NCBI RefSeq assembly: GCF_014839805.1
Contig: NC_051126.1
Location: forward strand, 6,394,609-6,458,608
Reading direction: 5' to 3'
Length of the DNA stretch: 64,000 nucleotides
Source of the DNA: Manduca sexta
Taxonomy: Eukaryota > Arthropoda > Insecta > Lepidoptera > Sphingidae
The position numbers and the translations under genes are program-made. Of the stretch, positions 24,660-33,915 are shown one piece after another. How positions within the stretch are numbered: the stretch's first letter is position 1; each line of letters starts with the position of its first letter. A model generated the notes under the pieces. The model saw nothing but the letters and a program-made list of their open reading frames with translations, did not search any database and was not told the DNA's origin.

Positions 24660-24986
24660 GGGTAAGGGAGACCGGAGCATAACATCTCATCCGACCCTAC
24701 TGTAATCCTCGCCTGCCCGCGTTGGTAGTTCTTTTCAGAATAGCCAACGGCGACGGCCTTACAGCCGTCGCGGTGCCCCCTGCTAGAAAACCGAAGAGGC
24801 TTCAGCGGCCTAGAGGAGTAAGTCACCTCTAAAATGTCTGGTGCAGAAGGCAACGGGAAACCACTGCACTAATAATCCCTAGTAATCAGCTTACATATGA
24901 ATAAAGTACAGGAAAAGGCCCCGAGTGCTCGGCGTTCCTTAAATGGAACAGGGGTGCGAAGAATCTCCGGGCGGCCCCATTATAGC

Positions 24987-25043
24987 ATTGCAACGTGGAA
25001 TGTAAGAAGCCTCAAAAGCCCCGAAAAAATCTTCAATGTTAAG
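24987..25043 (+). pseudogene. Endonuclease domain remnant of the RTE LINE
   Basis: About 19 codons read IATWNVRSLKSPEKIFNVK, the first strand of the apurinic-type endonuclease of RTE elements (the A-T-W-N-V-R-S-L motif). The frame closes soon after, at TAA 25053-25055, and the remaining 200 or so residues of the domain are absent. Confidence 0.75.
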
Positions 25044-25159
25044 GTTATAGCTTAAGGTCCATTTTCAACATTTTGTTTCACCTTTAATCTGGGTAACTAA
25101 ACAAGTATTGACAAGTAAAGAATTTAAATTCACGTCTAGTTAGTGATCAGTTTTCGCAG

Positions 25160-25282
25160 TTGAAAGAAAAACGTAAAAATAATTAATATGCATGGATATT
25201 TCGGCCTATAAAATTTAATATGACGAAATTTTAAAGGCCGAGATATCCATGCATATTAATTATTTCTACGTTTTTCTTTAAA
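25160..25282. repeat. Fold-back (inverted repeat) segment inside the RTE element
   Basis: The left arm is about 25160-25216 and the right arm about 25226-25281, separated by a loop of roughly 9 nt. The arms pair over about 55 bp with a few mismatches; 'aattaatatgcatggatat' pairs with 'atatccatgcatattaatt'. TTAA occurs at 25052-25055 and 25278-25281 around the whole foreign stretch. That could mark a TTAA-targeted MITE, but no matching terminal inverted repeats were seen at those points. Confidence 0.8.
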
Positions 25283-25290
25283 CTCTAAAC

Positions 25291-27069
25291 AGAGAGATAC
25301 GGAGAGAAGTACGGTACGCTCGAAACTCCTGGCACCAACAAAGATGTGAATATTTGGAACAACTAAATGCAACACATGACCTATTTAACTTGCATAAAGA
25401 AATCAAAATCATGACTGGTAACAGAAACTCCTCCCAACACCAGTTAGTGGACGTTAACAACCTGCCGATTCTTGATATTTCCAAGAAGAAGATGGTGTGG
25501 GAGCAATACATCACTTCTATGTTTGCAGACGATTCTAGAAGCGTTGTGGCACCAGTTATTGATGGAGACGGCTATGATATCCTGAAAGAAGAAATCGTAA
25601 AAGCCTTGCGACGTGCCAAAACAGGAAAATCTGTTGGACCAGACAACGCGCACATAGAAGTGCTCGAACTCATTGATGAAGAACACCTAGTTGCACTGGT
25701 AAGCTTGTTCAACCTTATTTATAATACTGGACAAATACCTGATGATTGGTTGAGGTCGACTTTTATTACACTCCCTAAGAAGAAAAACGCAAAAAAATGT
25801 GAGGAATATCGCACAATTAGCCTCATGAGTCAAATCCTAAAGCTTTTTCTATCCATTATACATGAACGGATAAAAGCTAAGTGTGACGAACAACTCAGTG
25901 ACAGCCAATTTGGATTCCGAGCTGGAGTTGGCACAAGAAAAGCCTTGTTCTCACTACAGGTTTTGGTTCAAAAATGCAGAGATATGCAACAAGACGTCTA
26001 CCTATGTTTTATAGATTACGAAAAGGCATTTGACAGAGTACAGCACGATCGTCTAATGCTCAAAGACATAGGACTAGATGAAAGAGACATCCGCATAATA
26101 CAAAACCTGTATTGGAACCAAAGAGCTACGGTCAGGATTGACGGCGAAGAATCCAAGGAAGTCAACATTAAAAGAGGAGTGCGGCAGGGTTGTATCTTAT
26201 CACCGACGCTTTTTAATATATATTCGGAGGCGATCATGACAGAGGCTTTAAATGATCTAGACTGCGGTGTTAAAGTCAACGGTCGTCTCATTAACAATTT
26301 GAGATATGCCGATGATACAGTACTCATAGCGTCCACAGAAAAAGAGCTCCAGAACATTGTCGATCGAGTGAGTGAGTGTAGTGAAAGGGCTGGCCTCAGG
26401 ATGAACATACACAAAACAAAGATAATGATAGTTTCAAGTAATTGTGACCTAAAGCCAGATGTAACGATATCTGGTAAAAGACTAGAACGAGTTAAAAAAT
26501 ACAAATACCTTGGTACCTGGCTTACTGAAGAATGGAATAGCGATATTGAAATAAAAACTCGCATTGAAGTCGCTCGCAGTACCTTCGGTAAGATGAGAAA
26601 GGTCCTTTGCAACCGTAGTCTTAAAACTGCACTACGTATACGCATGCTCCAGTGTTACATCTGGCCAATGCTTCTATACAGATGTGAGGCCTGGACCATT
26701 AAGGAAAACCTCAGGAAACGTTTGGAAGCATTCGAGATGTGGACTTATAGGCGTCTGATGTCGATATCTTGGACTCAGAAGGTTACCAATGAGGAAGTCC
26801 TACGGCAGATTGGTCAAAACCGCAAACTTTTGAATACTATCAAAAAAAGGAAAATTGCATATTTGGGACACGTACTAAGACATGACAGATACGCTTTCCT
26901 TCAGCTCATAATGATGGGAAAAGTGGCAGGTAAGAGAAAAATCGGCCGAAGGAAAAAATCGTGGTTACGGAATATCCGCGAGTGGACGGGGATTGCAAGC
27001 GCTGAAGAAATATTTCGCCTTGCAAAGGACAAGAGAAAGTATGCTGAGCTGACCGCCAATCTTCACTAG
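25291..27069 (+). CDS. RTE-type LINE reverse transcriptase (5'-truncated, lacks endonuclease)
   Basis: The open frame runs from just after a TAA at 25279 to TAG at 27067. There is no clear native start because the frame is the rump of a longer endonuclease-RT protein; the first recognisable residues are REIRREVRYARNSW. Counting from the TTG codon at 25354, the RT fingers carry 'GPDNAHIEVL', domain 2-3 has 'QFGFRAGVGT', and motif A is 'FIDYEKAFDRV' (D221). 'RGVRQGCILSPTLFN' follows, and the catalytic motif is YADD (residues 318-321). A thumb region and a basic C-terminal tail ('IAYLGHVLRHDRY', 'GKRKIGRRKKSW') follow, as in RTE proteins. The frame has no stops over 590 codons, so it decayed little after insertion. 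Activity without the endonuclease is doubtful. Confidence 0.88.
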   Translation, partial: REIRREVRYARNSWHQQRCEYLEQLNATHDLFNLHKEIKIMTGNRNSSQHQLVDVNNLPILDISKKKMVWEQYITSMFADDSRSVVAPVIDGDGYDILKEEIVKALRRAKTGKSVGPDNAHIEVLELIDEEHLVALVSLFNLIYNTGQIPDDWLRSTFITLPKKKNAKKCEEYRTISLMSQILKLFLSIIHERIKAKCDEQLSDSQFGFRAGVGTRKALFSLQVLVQKCRDMQQDVYLCFIDYEKAFDRVQHDRLMLKDIGLDERDIRIIQNLYWNQRATVRIDGEESKEVNIKRGVRQGCILSPTLFNIYSEAIMTEALNDLDCGVKVNGRLINNLRYADDTVLIASTEKELQNIVDRVSECSERAGLRMNIHKTKIMIVSSNCDLKPDVTISGKRLERVKKYKYLGTWLTEEWNSDIEIKTRIEVARSTFGKMRKVLCNRSLKTALRIRMLQCYIWPMLLYRCEAWTIKENLRKRLEAFEMWTYRRLMSISWTQKVTNEEVLRQIGQNRKLLNTIKKRKIAYLGHVLRHDRYAFLQLIMMGKVAGKRKIGRRKKSWLRNIREWTGIASAEEIFRLAKDKRKYAELTANLH

Positions 27070-27086
27070 TTGGAGAGGCAGTACAA

Positions 27087-27102
27087 GAAGAAGAAGAAGA
27101 AG
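27087..27102. repeat. GAA microsatellite tail of the RTE LINE
   Basis: Five 'aag' units lie between the end of the coding part and the right target duplication. RTE elements commonly end in short tandem repeats rather than poly-A. Confidence 0.85.
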
Positions 27103-27113
27103 AACTTACAAGG

Positions 27114-27330
27114 TATTCACCGACTTTAAAAAAGAAAAAGGTTATCAAATCGGTATGTATATTTTTTTCCTAATGTTTGTCAGAACTCGGTCATTTATGA
27201 ACTGATTTAGAAAATTTATTTTTGCGGAAATTCCAAAATTGGTCACCTGTTATGTTACACATTTTTTTGGTTTCGAGTTGTATTTGAAGGCGGTTTAATT
27301 TTTGTAAAAATGTTTTTATTTGTACTGAAT
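27114..27330. repeat. Dispersed repeat flanking the RTE insertion, unclassified
   Basis: The phrases 'accgactttaaaaaagaaaa', 'ggtcatttatgaactgattt' and 'gtatttgaaggcggtttaat' match my memory of a very common lepidopteran repeat built around 'ccgacttcaaaaaagga' and 'gaaggcggtt'. No second good copy lies in this window, so the call rests on recall alone. Confidence 0.4.
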
Positions 27331-28037
27331 TTACAATCTAAATACTTAACGTTTTATATAAATTTAAGTGAGTACATAAATGAATAAAATGTACTATGCT
27401 GTAAATATTTCGCAAGGTTCATTTTGAAAATAGTTCGAAGTATCGTGAGATATGTAACATTGCGTATAAACTGCTGCAACATTCGATATATGAATTCCAT
27501 TAGAATATGTCGAATGAGCCAAAGAGACAAATTCCAATTGTACAAAAATTATTTCACCAAAGCCTTCTTTTGAAAACTCAAATAACTATAACCGCGACGG
27601 AAATTCTTCAACAACCAAACTTTCAAGTTGTTCCAATTAATTACTTTGTAGCGATGTAAGAATTCAAAACGATTGCTCTATTCTGGTTTAAGTTGTTAAA
27701 TATTGACGAAATTAAAAAATTGATATTAGATGCTAATAATTGTATCAGGTGCAAAAATAGCTCTTTTTGCGGAAGTAGTATCAGCGGAAATCTCGTCGGT
27801 GAGAGATCTCGCGATATTGACGTAATCTGCGAGGATTCTGGCAAGCAAAGATTGCATGTTCTACTGCTCCAAGGATTCGAAATGAATTAAAGTGCATTGC
27901 TCTTACTGCTATAATGATTGTCTCAAAAAAACGAAATTCCCTTTCTTGAAAACAGAAGCGTACACGACATTCTGGCACAAACACAAATATATAAAGAGAC
28001 AAACATCATACTCAATTTGCTATATAAGTAAGATATG
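27331..28037. other. AT-rich sequence, nothing recognised
   Basis: There is no coding or repeat signal. Overlapping short frames at 27641-28002 on both strands do not resemble exons. Confidence 0.4.
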
Positions 28038-28262
28038 TTATATACTGTCCCACTGCTTGACTACTGAGAGGGATTAGGACTCACCACATTGTCCATGTAC
28101 GGATTGGCAGACTTCACATACCCTGAAAATTCTTATAGAGAATTTCTCAGGTATGCAGGTTTCCTCATGATGTTTTCCTTCACCGTTAAAACAATTGATA
28201 ATTCACAAAGATTTGGGTTTTGAACCTGCGGACATTCACTTCGGCAGTCCGTTCTACTTCTA
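28038..28262 (-). mobile_element. Second SINE family, copy 1 (minus)
   Basis: It is the reverse complement of the element at 34996-35298. Shared phrases on the plus strand include 'actgagagggattagg', 'ggcagacttcacata', 'tcaccgttaaaacaattgat', 'aattcacaaag' and 'gggttttgaacctgcggaca'. On its own strand the last phrase is the B-box-like 'tgtccgcaggttcaaaaccc'. The head is cut short at the right edge. Confidence 0.75.
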
Positions 28263-28515
28263 ACGAGGTTATCACCACTTAGTTAATATAAATTCATCAT
28301 ATTATACGAATTAGCTTAGGTTGCGCGTCGAATAATAATTAGAGTAGTAGACAGATAGACACAATAATATGTTATTCCAGGAAAAATAATGTTCCCTAGA
28401 GATGAAATACTGCTAACATCACATCAAATACTTATCCCATAACTATATTTTCATTTCCTACAATTCCCTGAATAAAAATCCCATCGTATAATATTCCGAA
28501 TTGTAAGTAAGTATC

Positions 28516-29016
28516 TAACCTAACATAATCCCTCCCCGAGGCAATTCTTGTGCGCTTGGTCTCCACACCAAATGCACGCCCATGCATGGGGGCACATTTG
28601 CCGCGACCCTAGGACACAGTTCAGTGTGTATACCTCATGGTTGCTAAATACACGCCTGTAAGGGTTCGCGAACATTTCCCCTCCCTCTCCCTTCTAACTA
28701 TCCTGAGATGGCTCCTTCTCCTTCCTCTTCTCTTCCTCACCCCATTCCACGCCCTTCTTCCTCCCAGGCCCTGAGATCCGATAGCCGTGGGTCGCCAGCG
28801 TACCGTCCGCTGGCACCCTCGGTGATAACGGTAGGGCTTACCAACTCCTCACAGGGACTGCGAAGGTTGCTTAGCCGGGGGATCGCTTGTACAACGTTCG
28901 CAGGGTACCCCCGGCGATAACCACGGCAGATCAATCTAACATAATACCCTCCCAGGGCAATATTATGTACTCGCCTATGCACTGGAAATATTTACCGCGG
29001 CCCTAGGCACACAGTT
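28516..29016. repeat. Modular GC-rich dispersed repeat, copy 1
   Basis: Two related modules flank a central GC/CT-rich core. The first (about 28516-28635) and the second (28932-29016) share 'taacataat', 'ccctccc', 'ggcaat' and the end 'gaccctagg...acacagttcag'. The core (28680-28925) has a pyrimidine run ('ctccctctcccttctaac') followed by 'gcgtaccgtccgctggcacc' and 'gttgcttagccgggggatcg'. It matches 51905-52110. No open frame is conserved between the copies and the class is unknown. Confidence 0.65.
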
Positions 29017-29222
29017 CAGCAAATACACATGTACGTCTAACTTAAAATATCTCCACAATCTTCAGCATTTATAATATTGGTAAGATTTATTCCAGTAGTA
29101 ACTTTATGCCTATCCAGGATTCGGTCCAAAATTATTCAAATTGGACATTTTATTATTACGAGAACAAGCTGGTGAGAAATGGATATATGATCTGGCGCAC
29201 TGCTAGCTCATCCCGCTGGAAT

Positions 29223-29230
29223 GTTGGGAT
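29223..29230. repeat. Target site duplication, left (hAT-like element)
   Basis: GTTGGGAT here is repeated at 31135-31142, directly outside the two terminal inverted repeats. Eight bases is the diagnostic duplication length for hAT transposons. Confidence 0.92.
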
Positions 29231-29269
29231 TAGTGTTGCCCAAATGCAAGAACAAGACGAGACTTAGCC

Positions 29270-29380
29270 AGTCTTGGTCTTGGTCTTGCGCCAATACACC
29301 TGATCTTGGTCTTGGTCTTGGTCTTGCGCTCCCAGTCTTGGTCTTGGTCTTGGTCTTGCAGCAAGAGTCTTGCAAGTCTT
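29270..29380 (+). repeat. CTTGGT hexamer array, left subterminal region of the hAT-like element
   Basis: Three clusters of repeated 'cttggt' separated by short spacers end in 'gcaagagtcttgcaagtctt', itself an inverted repeat of 'gcaagac/gtcttgc' type. The array reads as a nonsense Leu-Gly/Val-Leu peptide and is not a gene. Confidence 0.85.
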
Positions 29381-30059
29381 GCAATTACCTATTAGTCTAT
29401 TACTATTTATTAAAGTTTACTTTAAATCTTAGAAAAACGTATTAGAATTGGAACATTGTGAGCTTGAATTAACATAGCCATAGTAAAGATCAAGCAGATT
29501 AATAAATAACTGAAGATTTGATAAGAAATTCGAAAAATCAACTGACCTATATGTCGTTTTCCATGGAAGTAACTGTTTCTTAATAAACATTTATGATTTA
29601 TAAGCTTACATTTGCTAAAACATGTAAAAAAAACAAATTAATTACAATAACTTGACTGTATTTTAAAGAACAATACTTATCTGTCTAGAAAGAGATTGAA
29701 CCTTCAACTTATAAGAAATTTAATAAAAGAGTTTTACGATTTATCATTGTATCCCAAAAGTAAAAATGAAAAATTATTATTAATATTTCCCAATTGGGAC
29801 CCGAGTGGGGCCAAAGTGGGAAAATCCCAAAAGTAAAAATGAAAAATTATTGTTAACATTTCCTAATTGGGGCTTGAGTGGGATTTAAGTGGGAAATCCC
29901 AACGTTGAAATAGTAAATTATTGCTAATAGTTCCGCTTGAATAAATCTAACTAAGATAAACGAAAAACAGAAACAAATATTAAACATTTAACCGCAATAT
30001 TAGTAATATCATCTAGTTGATTCGATGTACATCAAATAAAGCGACGAATGTAATATTCC

Positions 30060-30125
30060 CGCTTGGACCAGTGGTAACGTGAACGACTGATGATCAAGAG
30101 GACCCGAGTTCGAGCCCAACTGACG
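30060..30125 (+). mobile_element. tRNA-like SINE head inside the hAT-like element
   Basis: 'tggaccagtgg' (30064-30074) resembles a pol III A-box. 'gagttcgagcc' (30106-30116) fits a B-box, at typical tRNA spacing. The surrounding sequence folds poorly as a functional tRNA and no clear anticodon arm was established, so a tRNA-derived SINE head or tRNA pseudogene is more likely. Its family differs from the two other SINE families in this window. Confidence 0.5.
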
Positions 30126-30240
30126 ACAAGGATGCATTCAACCAATAGTTCACTTTCTAATCGAAATATAAAGTTATAGTACCATCAGAGCCCGTAATTC
30201 AAAATTATTTTTGATTTTTGAAATTTTAGATTTTTTATAA

Positions 30241-30405
30241 ATTTAGATTGGGATCTGATGGGGATTTCAATTGGGCCCCATTTGGGATTTCCCAATGGGG
30301 GCCCATTTGGGATTTCCCAATGGAGGCCCAAGAGGGCTTTGCGTGACATCCCAAAGTGGGCCCCAAGAGGGAAGCCCAAGAGGGGCCCCATTGGTCGCAC
30401 TTTTA
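30241..30405. repeat. Repeated GGG/CCC palindromic modules
   Basis: Two near-identical direct repeats of about 26 bp (centred on 'ccatttgggatttcccaat') begin near 30277 and 30302. They are followed by related 'gcccaagagg' units up to 'aggggccccattgg'. Each core 'ttgggatttcccaa' is itself palindromic. A related block with 'cccaattggg' and 'agtgggaaatccc' lies at 29755-29905. Confidence 0.75.
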
Positions 30406-30959
30406 AATTTCTAGTCGGGCTATCCTTACCATTTTATCCCAATCATAATACTACTTGCGTGATCAGTATAATGTATTCATTTTCATTCTAAGCACTCTGA
30501 AACTTATTTATTCTTTGGAACACCTGTAGGTACTCTTAAAATTCGAAATTATTTTGCATGAGTATACCTACGCCCTATGGCGGCAATCAAATAGTGTCAA
30601 ATGTTATGATTTCGGCGTGGCGGCAACGATTGTTTTAGATTTCAAAAGAAGCCGCCGGCGCGTGTATCATAACCATGTACTTCCGAAAAGCGGCAAATTT
30701 CTTTGAGAAGTAAGTACAAAACCTTTGATGCCGCATTATCAAAGTGCCGATGGTTAAAACATAGCTATGCATGCACTCAGTTTGATTTTAATAGATATTT
30801 TTTTTATTCGCTATGTTTATGGTACTAGTCGTAATGCGCATAGGTCCAGTTTTTCATATTCTATGATACAGATTTTTGCGTCTCATAGAATTCCTAAGCG
30901 TACCTACCTATACACCGAACTGTTACACCTAACTACTCAGTGAAATAGCGCTAAGTCCT

Positions 30960-31118
30960 AGCTGCAAGACGCAAGAGTCTTGCAGGCTATGTCTTGTTCT
31001 TGCTCAAGTCTTGCACGGTCAGTCTTGGTCTTGGTCTTGCTAAAAATACGCGGTCTTGTTCTTGGTCTTGGTCTTGCAAAAACGCAAGAACAAGACCAAG
31101 ACTGCAAGACCAAGACTG
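30960..31118. repeat. CTTGGT hexamer array, right subterminal region of the hAT-like element
   Basis: The array reads 'agtcttggtcttggtcttgc' in the left-centre, then flips to 'gcaagaacaagaccaagac' near the terminus. The end therefore contains inverted copies of the same motif and mirrors the left end of the element. Confidence 0.85.
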
Positions 31119-31134
31119 AATTTGGGCAACACTA

Positions 31135-31142
31135 GTTGGGAT
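31135..31142. repeat. Target site duplication, right (hAT-like element)
   Basis: GTTGGGAT, identical to 29223-29230. Confidence 0.92.
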
Positions 31143-32715
31143 AACTACTTTTTTATGAAGCAATAATTATGTTTAAGAACTATAAAAGTGTAGTTAACGA
31201 GAACGAATAGGTTCATAATTTTATTCAACTGTTCCTGGCGAAGTAAACTTCTTCGATCGTATTGTGTGTTCCAATTAAAAATGTTTTCATACAAGTCATT
31301 TAATAACGTAATATCCAAGTACCAATAAATATTTACAAAAAATATCCTAAGTAAAGCTATGATGCATACTCGAACAAACGGGAAATTTCCACCTAATAAA
31401 ATATCGTCATTTTAAATCAGCGGAAGAACAATCATCGATTACGAAAAACGCTAGATATATATTTATTAATTTATAATTAGCAAGAAGAAGTGATTGCACT
31501 ATACCCGATGCTAAGTGAAGTCAAGCCCAAGAGAAGTTTGATCGGCAAAAGAAAAAAGCATACCTAATTACTTTTGATCGTTCCGGTTGAAAAACCAAAC
31601 TACGTACTAACAAACAACCAAAAAATCATTTCAGTGATTTCTCACCACATTGACTCTCGGAGTTTCCGCCAACGAATCACGGAGGATCGCAGTGCAGTCT
31701 CTGATTTACACACATGACATAATTCAACGCGACTAATCCCACGACTGACGAAGAGCTTCTCCAGCTGTTGGAGTAGCTTTATCTGAGTTGAAATGCTTGT
31801 TGTTGTGTAAATCCAGCGGAAGTCAACAGAAAAGGGTAGTTAATTTTAACATAATTTTCAGGAGTAGGCAGTGGTGTAACACAACCACATTTCGCCAAAG
31901 TTTGGCCCCATAATAGATTCAGATTTACAGTAAGAACAAAAACCCAATATAACTTTTCTAACGCGGGAATTGAATCGGAGACTTTAGTGTGATATTCGTA
32001 ACGTATGCGCAATACAACTAAAAACTACTAACACTCAAGATTCGCTAAATCTCCTCTAAAATAGATGAAGGTTTTAAAGACAAACTAACTCAAAACCCAA
32101 AATCTTTCTCTTCATTATACATGGTAAAAGAAAAATTAATAAAACTTTAAAACTTATACCATTAATTTAAATGGTCATGACGTAACTTCATAATTTTCAG
32201 TAGCATTTTAGCGCGGAATATAGGACGTCGGTTGAACATGGCATCATCTTATCTCATAACGGTTAATGATAGCCGTGCCTTTGCATTCGCAGCACCGCGC
32301 AATATGTCGTCGACGTGCTAAAAGTGCAAAGGACTTGTTTAATTACTTCAGGATGATTTGATAGACCAGTACAAAACTGTGAAGTCTTCATTAATATTAA
32401 ATGATGTAGAATATTGATAAAATAATAAAAATCTTATTTAAAAAGAGCTGGAGAAGTTAAACTAGATATCTAGACTGTAGATTATGATAATGGAAGGTAA
32501 ATATATTATCTTCAAAACTTAATTTTCCCAGCGAGTGTCTGGTTATTTAATATAATTTAATTTATTGTTATATATCAGAGCATGGATGTATTTGTTTGCA
32601 ACTTGCGGAAATTCATAAAAGTAGGTGTATCGTATTGTTATGTATTAAAATTAATTCTTACCTAATTTGTCAGAATAAAATTGCTTTAGTAGCATAACTA
32701 GTATGATATTAGATA
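31143..32715. other. Unique AT-rich sequence, nothing recognised
   Basis: About 1.6 kb with no gene or repeat that I can support. The minus frame at 31779-32012 has no recognisable features. Confidence 0.4.
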
Positions 32716-32889
32716 TCTATACATATTATAAAACAAAGTACCCTTTTCTGTCTGACTGTATGTTATCGATTATCTCAAAATCTACTGAACGGATTTTTAT
32801 GAAATTGGGTATAGAGATAGTTTAATATATAGCAGCGCTTTAATTCCGGAAAACTCCTTCACGTAGGCGGAACCGCGAGCAAAAGCTAG
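32716..32889 (+). mobile_element. Short non-autonomous Helitron-like element, well preserved
   Basis: It starts TCTATACATATTATAAAAC after an A and ends with the hairpin stretch 'taggcggaaccgcgagc' plus 'aaaagCTAG', followed by T. That is the A|T insertion signature of Helitrons. The body 'cggatttttatgaaattggg' resembles the larger copies. At 174 bp it is an extreme deletion derivative. Confidence 0.8.
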
Positions 32890-33755
32890 TGTATAAATAA
32901 TACATACACATACATAAATAAATTTGTTCAAATTACAAATTTTCCCTCTTGCATCAAAACTCATCCCTACACAGATGCATTTGCACGTCTATTGCTTCCA
33001 GATGAAACTACTGTAGTTATACCAGTAAATTATACCTTCCTCGAATTGGGAGGTCGTCTACTCACTTAACAACCGTAATTCCCTTGTAGCCTCGGTTTTA
33101 GCGAGTTACATCCGAATGGTAAGCTTACAGGGCAGTGAATTATGGGAACTTACTGCCTTACGTTTGTTTTTATGGCGTCGTCTTAAATCTTCGGTATCTA
33201 ACGTGCAAGTTGGTTCCCTATTGGAAAACAATTTTGTGATTGTAAGAGTTGGAATGTTCTAGGTACAATAATTTTGAAAGAAGAAAAAAAGAACAATTTA
33301 TTGCCACGGTACATGTGATTTATATATATAAAAAAAAACACAAAGTATTTATAACATATTTTATATCGCAACCGCGACAACCAAGTGGCCGCGTACTTTG
33401 TAATCAAATAACAAAAGCTTTTTCATAAATTAATTACACAATTAAAAGAGTCATTACGATTCTGATAAAATTAGAACATAATTGTAAATTTACACAATAC
33501 TCTTAAGAGTATTATAATATAATAAATTTACACAATACTCTTAATACCTACTCGAAGAGGCCGCCACGGACCATGGCGCTGTCAAATTGTAATTTCCTTA
33601 TAGTGCAGGGGTTGTAGTCAAAACATTTTTTTTTTGTATATTTATTAACAGCAATAAATAAAAAGTTACGGGAATGACAAATCCTAGTCCTTGGATACGT
33701 TTGTCGCTCAGATACGTCATATCCACACATGTGTGTGTATGGATATGATACGGGG
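32890..33755. other. AT-rich sequence with a 20-bp direct repeat
   Basis: No gene is seen. 'aatttacacaatactcttaa' occurs twice 41 bp apart (near 33486 and 33527). The first copy is followed by 'gagtatt', which makes a short hairpin with 'aatactc'. Confidence 0.45.
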
Positions 33756-33915
33756 AGAACGCGATTAATAGACGTAGTGGACGCCCTGCTGCACGATGGA
33801 CCGACGACTTGAAAAAGGATGCGGGTAGCGAATAAATGCGGGCTGCTCATGATCAAGATGGTTGGCGCTCACTTGGGGAGGTCTACGTTAAGCAACGGAA
33901 AGCGACAGGCTCATT
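33756..33915 (+). pseudogene. LINE reverse-transcriptase C-terminal fragment (RTE-like)
   Basis: One plus-strand frame reads 'PAARWTDDLKKDAGSE', a stop (TAA), then 'MRAAHDQDGWRSLGEVY' and 'VKQRKA'. This is the RTE-type tail (R-W-T-D-D-L ... W-R-S-L-G-E-x-Y). The in-frame stop and missing 5' part show a dead fragment. No clear tail repeat or target duplication was identified. Confidence 0.7.

Larger units (their letters stand above)
24660..27102 (+). mobile_element. RTE-type non-LTR retrotransposon, mosaic copy
   Basis: The 2443-bp element lies between 11-bp target duplications. The 5' part (24660-24986) is a GC-rich leader with an 8-bp-stem hairpin at 24750-24771 and the phrase 'gcagaaggcaacgggaaacc'. 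The start of the endonuclease is readable at 24987-25043 (IATWNVRSL...), then stops. About 230 bp of fold-back DNA (25045-25281) replaces most of the endonuclease domain. The reverse transcriptase frame runs from about 25291 to 27069 without a stop. The 3' end is a GAA microsatellite tail (about 27087-27102). Without an endonuclease the copy cannot be autonomous. Confidence 0.88.
29231..31134. mobile_element. Non-autonomous hAT-like DNA transposon
   Basis: The 1904-bp element is bounded by the terminal inverted repeat TAGTGTTGCCCAAAT (left 29231-29245; right complement 31120-31134) and by an 8-bp target duplication. Both subterminal regions are packed with CTTGGT/CTTG hexamer motifs: about 29270-29380 on the left and 30960-31118 on the right. 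The outermost right block is in the opposite orientation. Inside are a tRNA-like SINE head (30060-30125), two related 'cccaa/ttggg' blocks (29755-29905 and 30241-30405) and unassigned AT-rich DNA. No frame resembles a hAT transposase (no BED finger, no RW or dimerisation motif). It would need an autonomous relative for mobility. Confidence 0.88.

Noticed and set aside
26016..26645. 209-codon minus frame inside the RTE reverse transcriptase
   Set aside because: Shadow of the strongly supported RT frame on the plus strand.
29221..29445. 74-codon frame with Leu-Gly/Val-Leu repeats
   Set aside because: Pure translation of the CTTGGT hexamer array in the hAT-like element.
30060..30125. Possible functional tRNA gene
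   Set aside because: A- and B-box-like motifs are present, but a full cloverleaf with acceptor-stem pairing could not be drawn; a SINE head is more likely.
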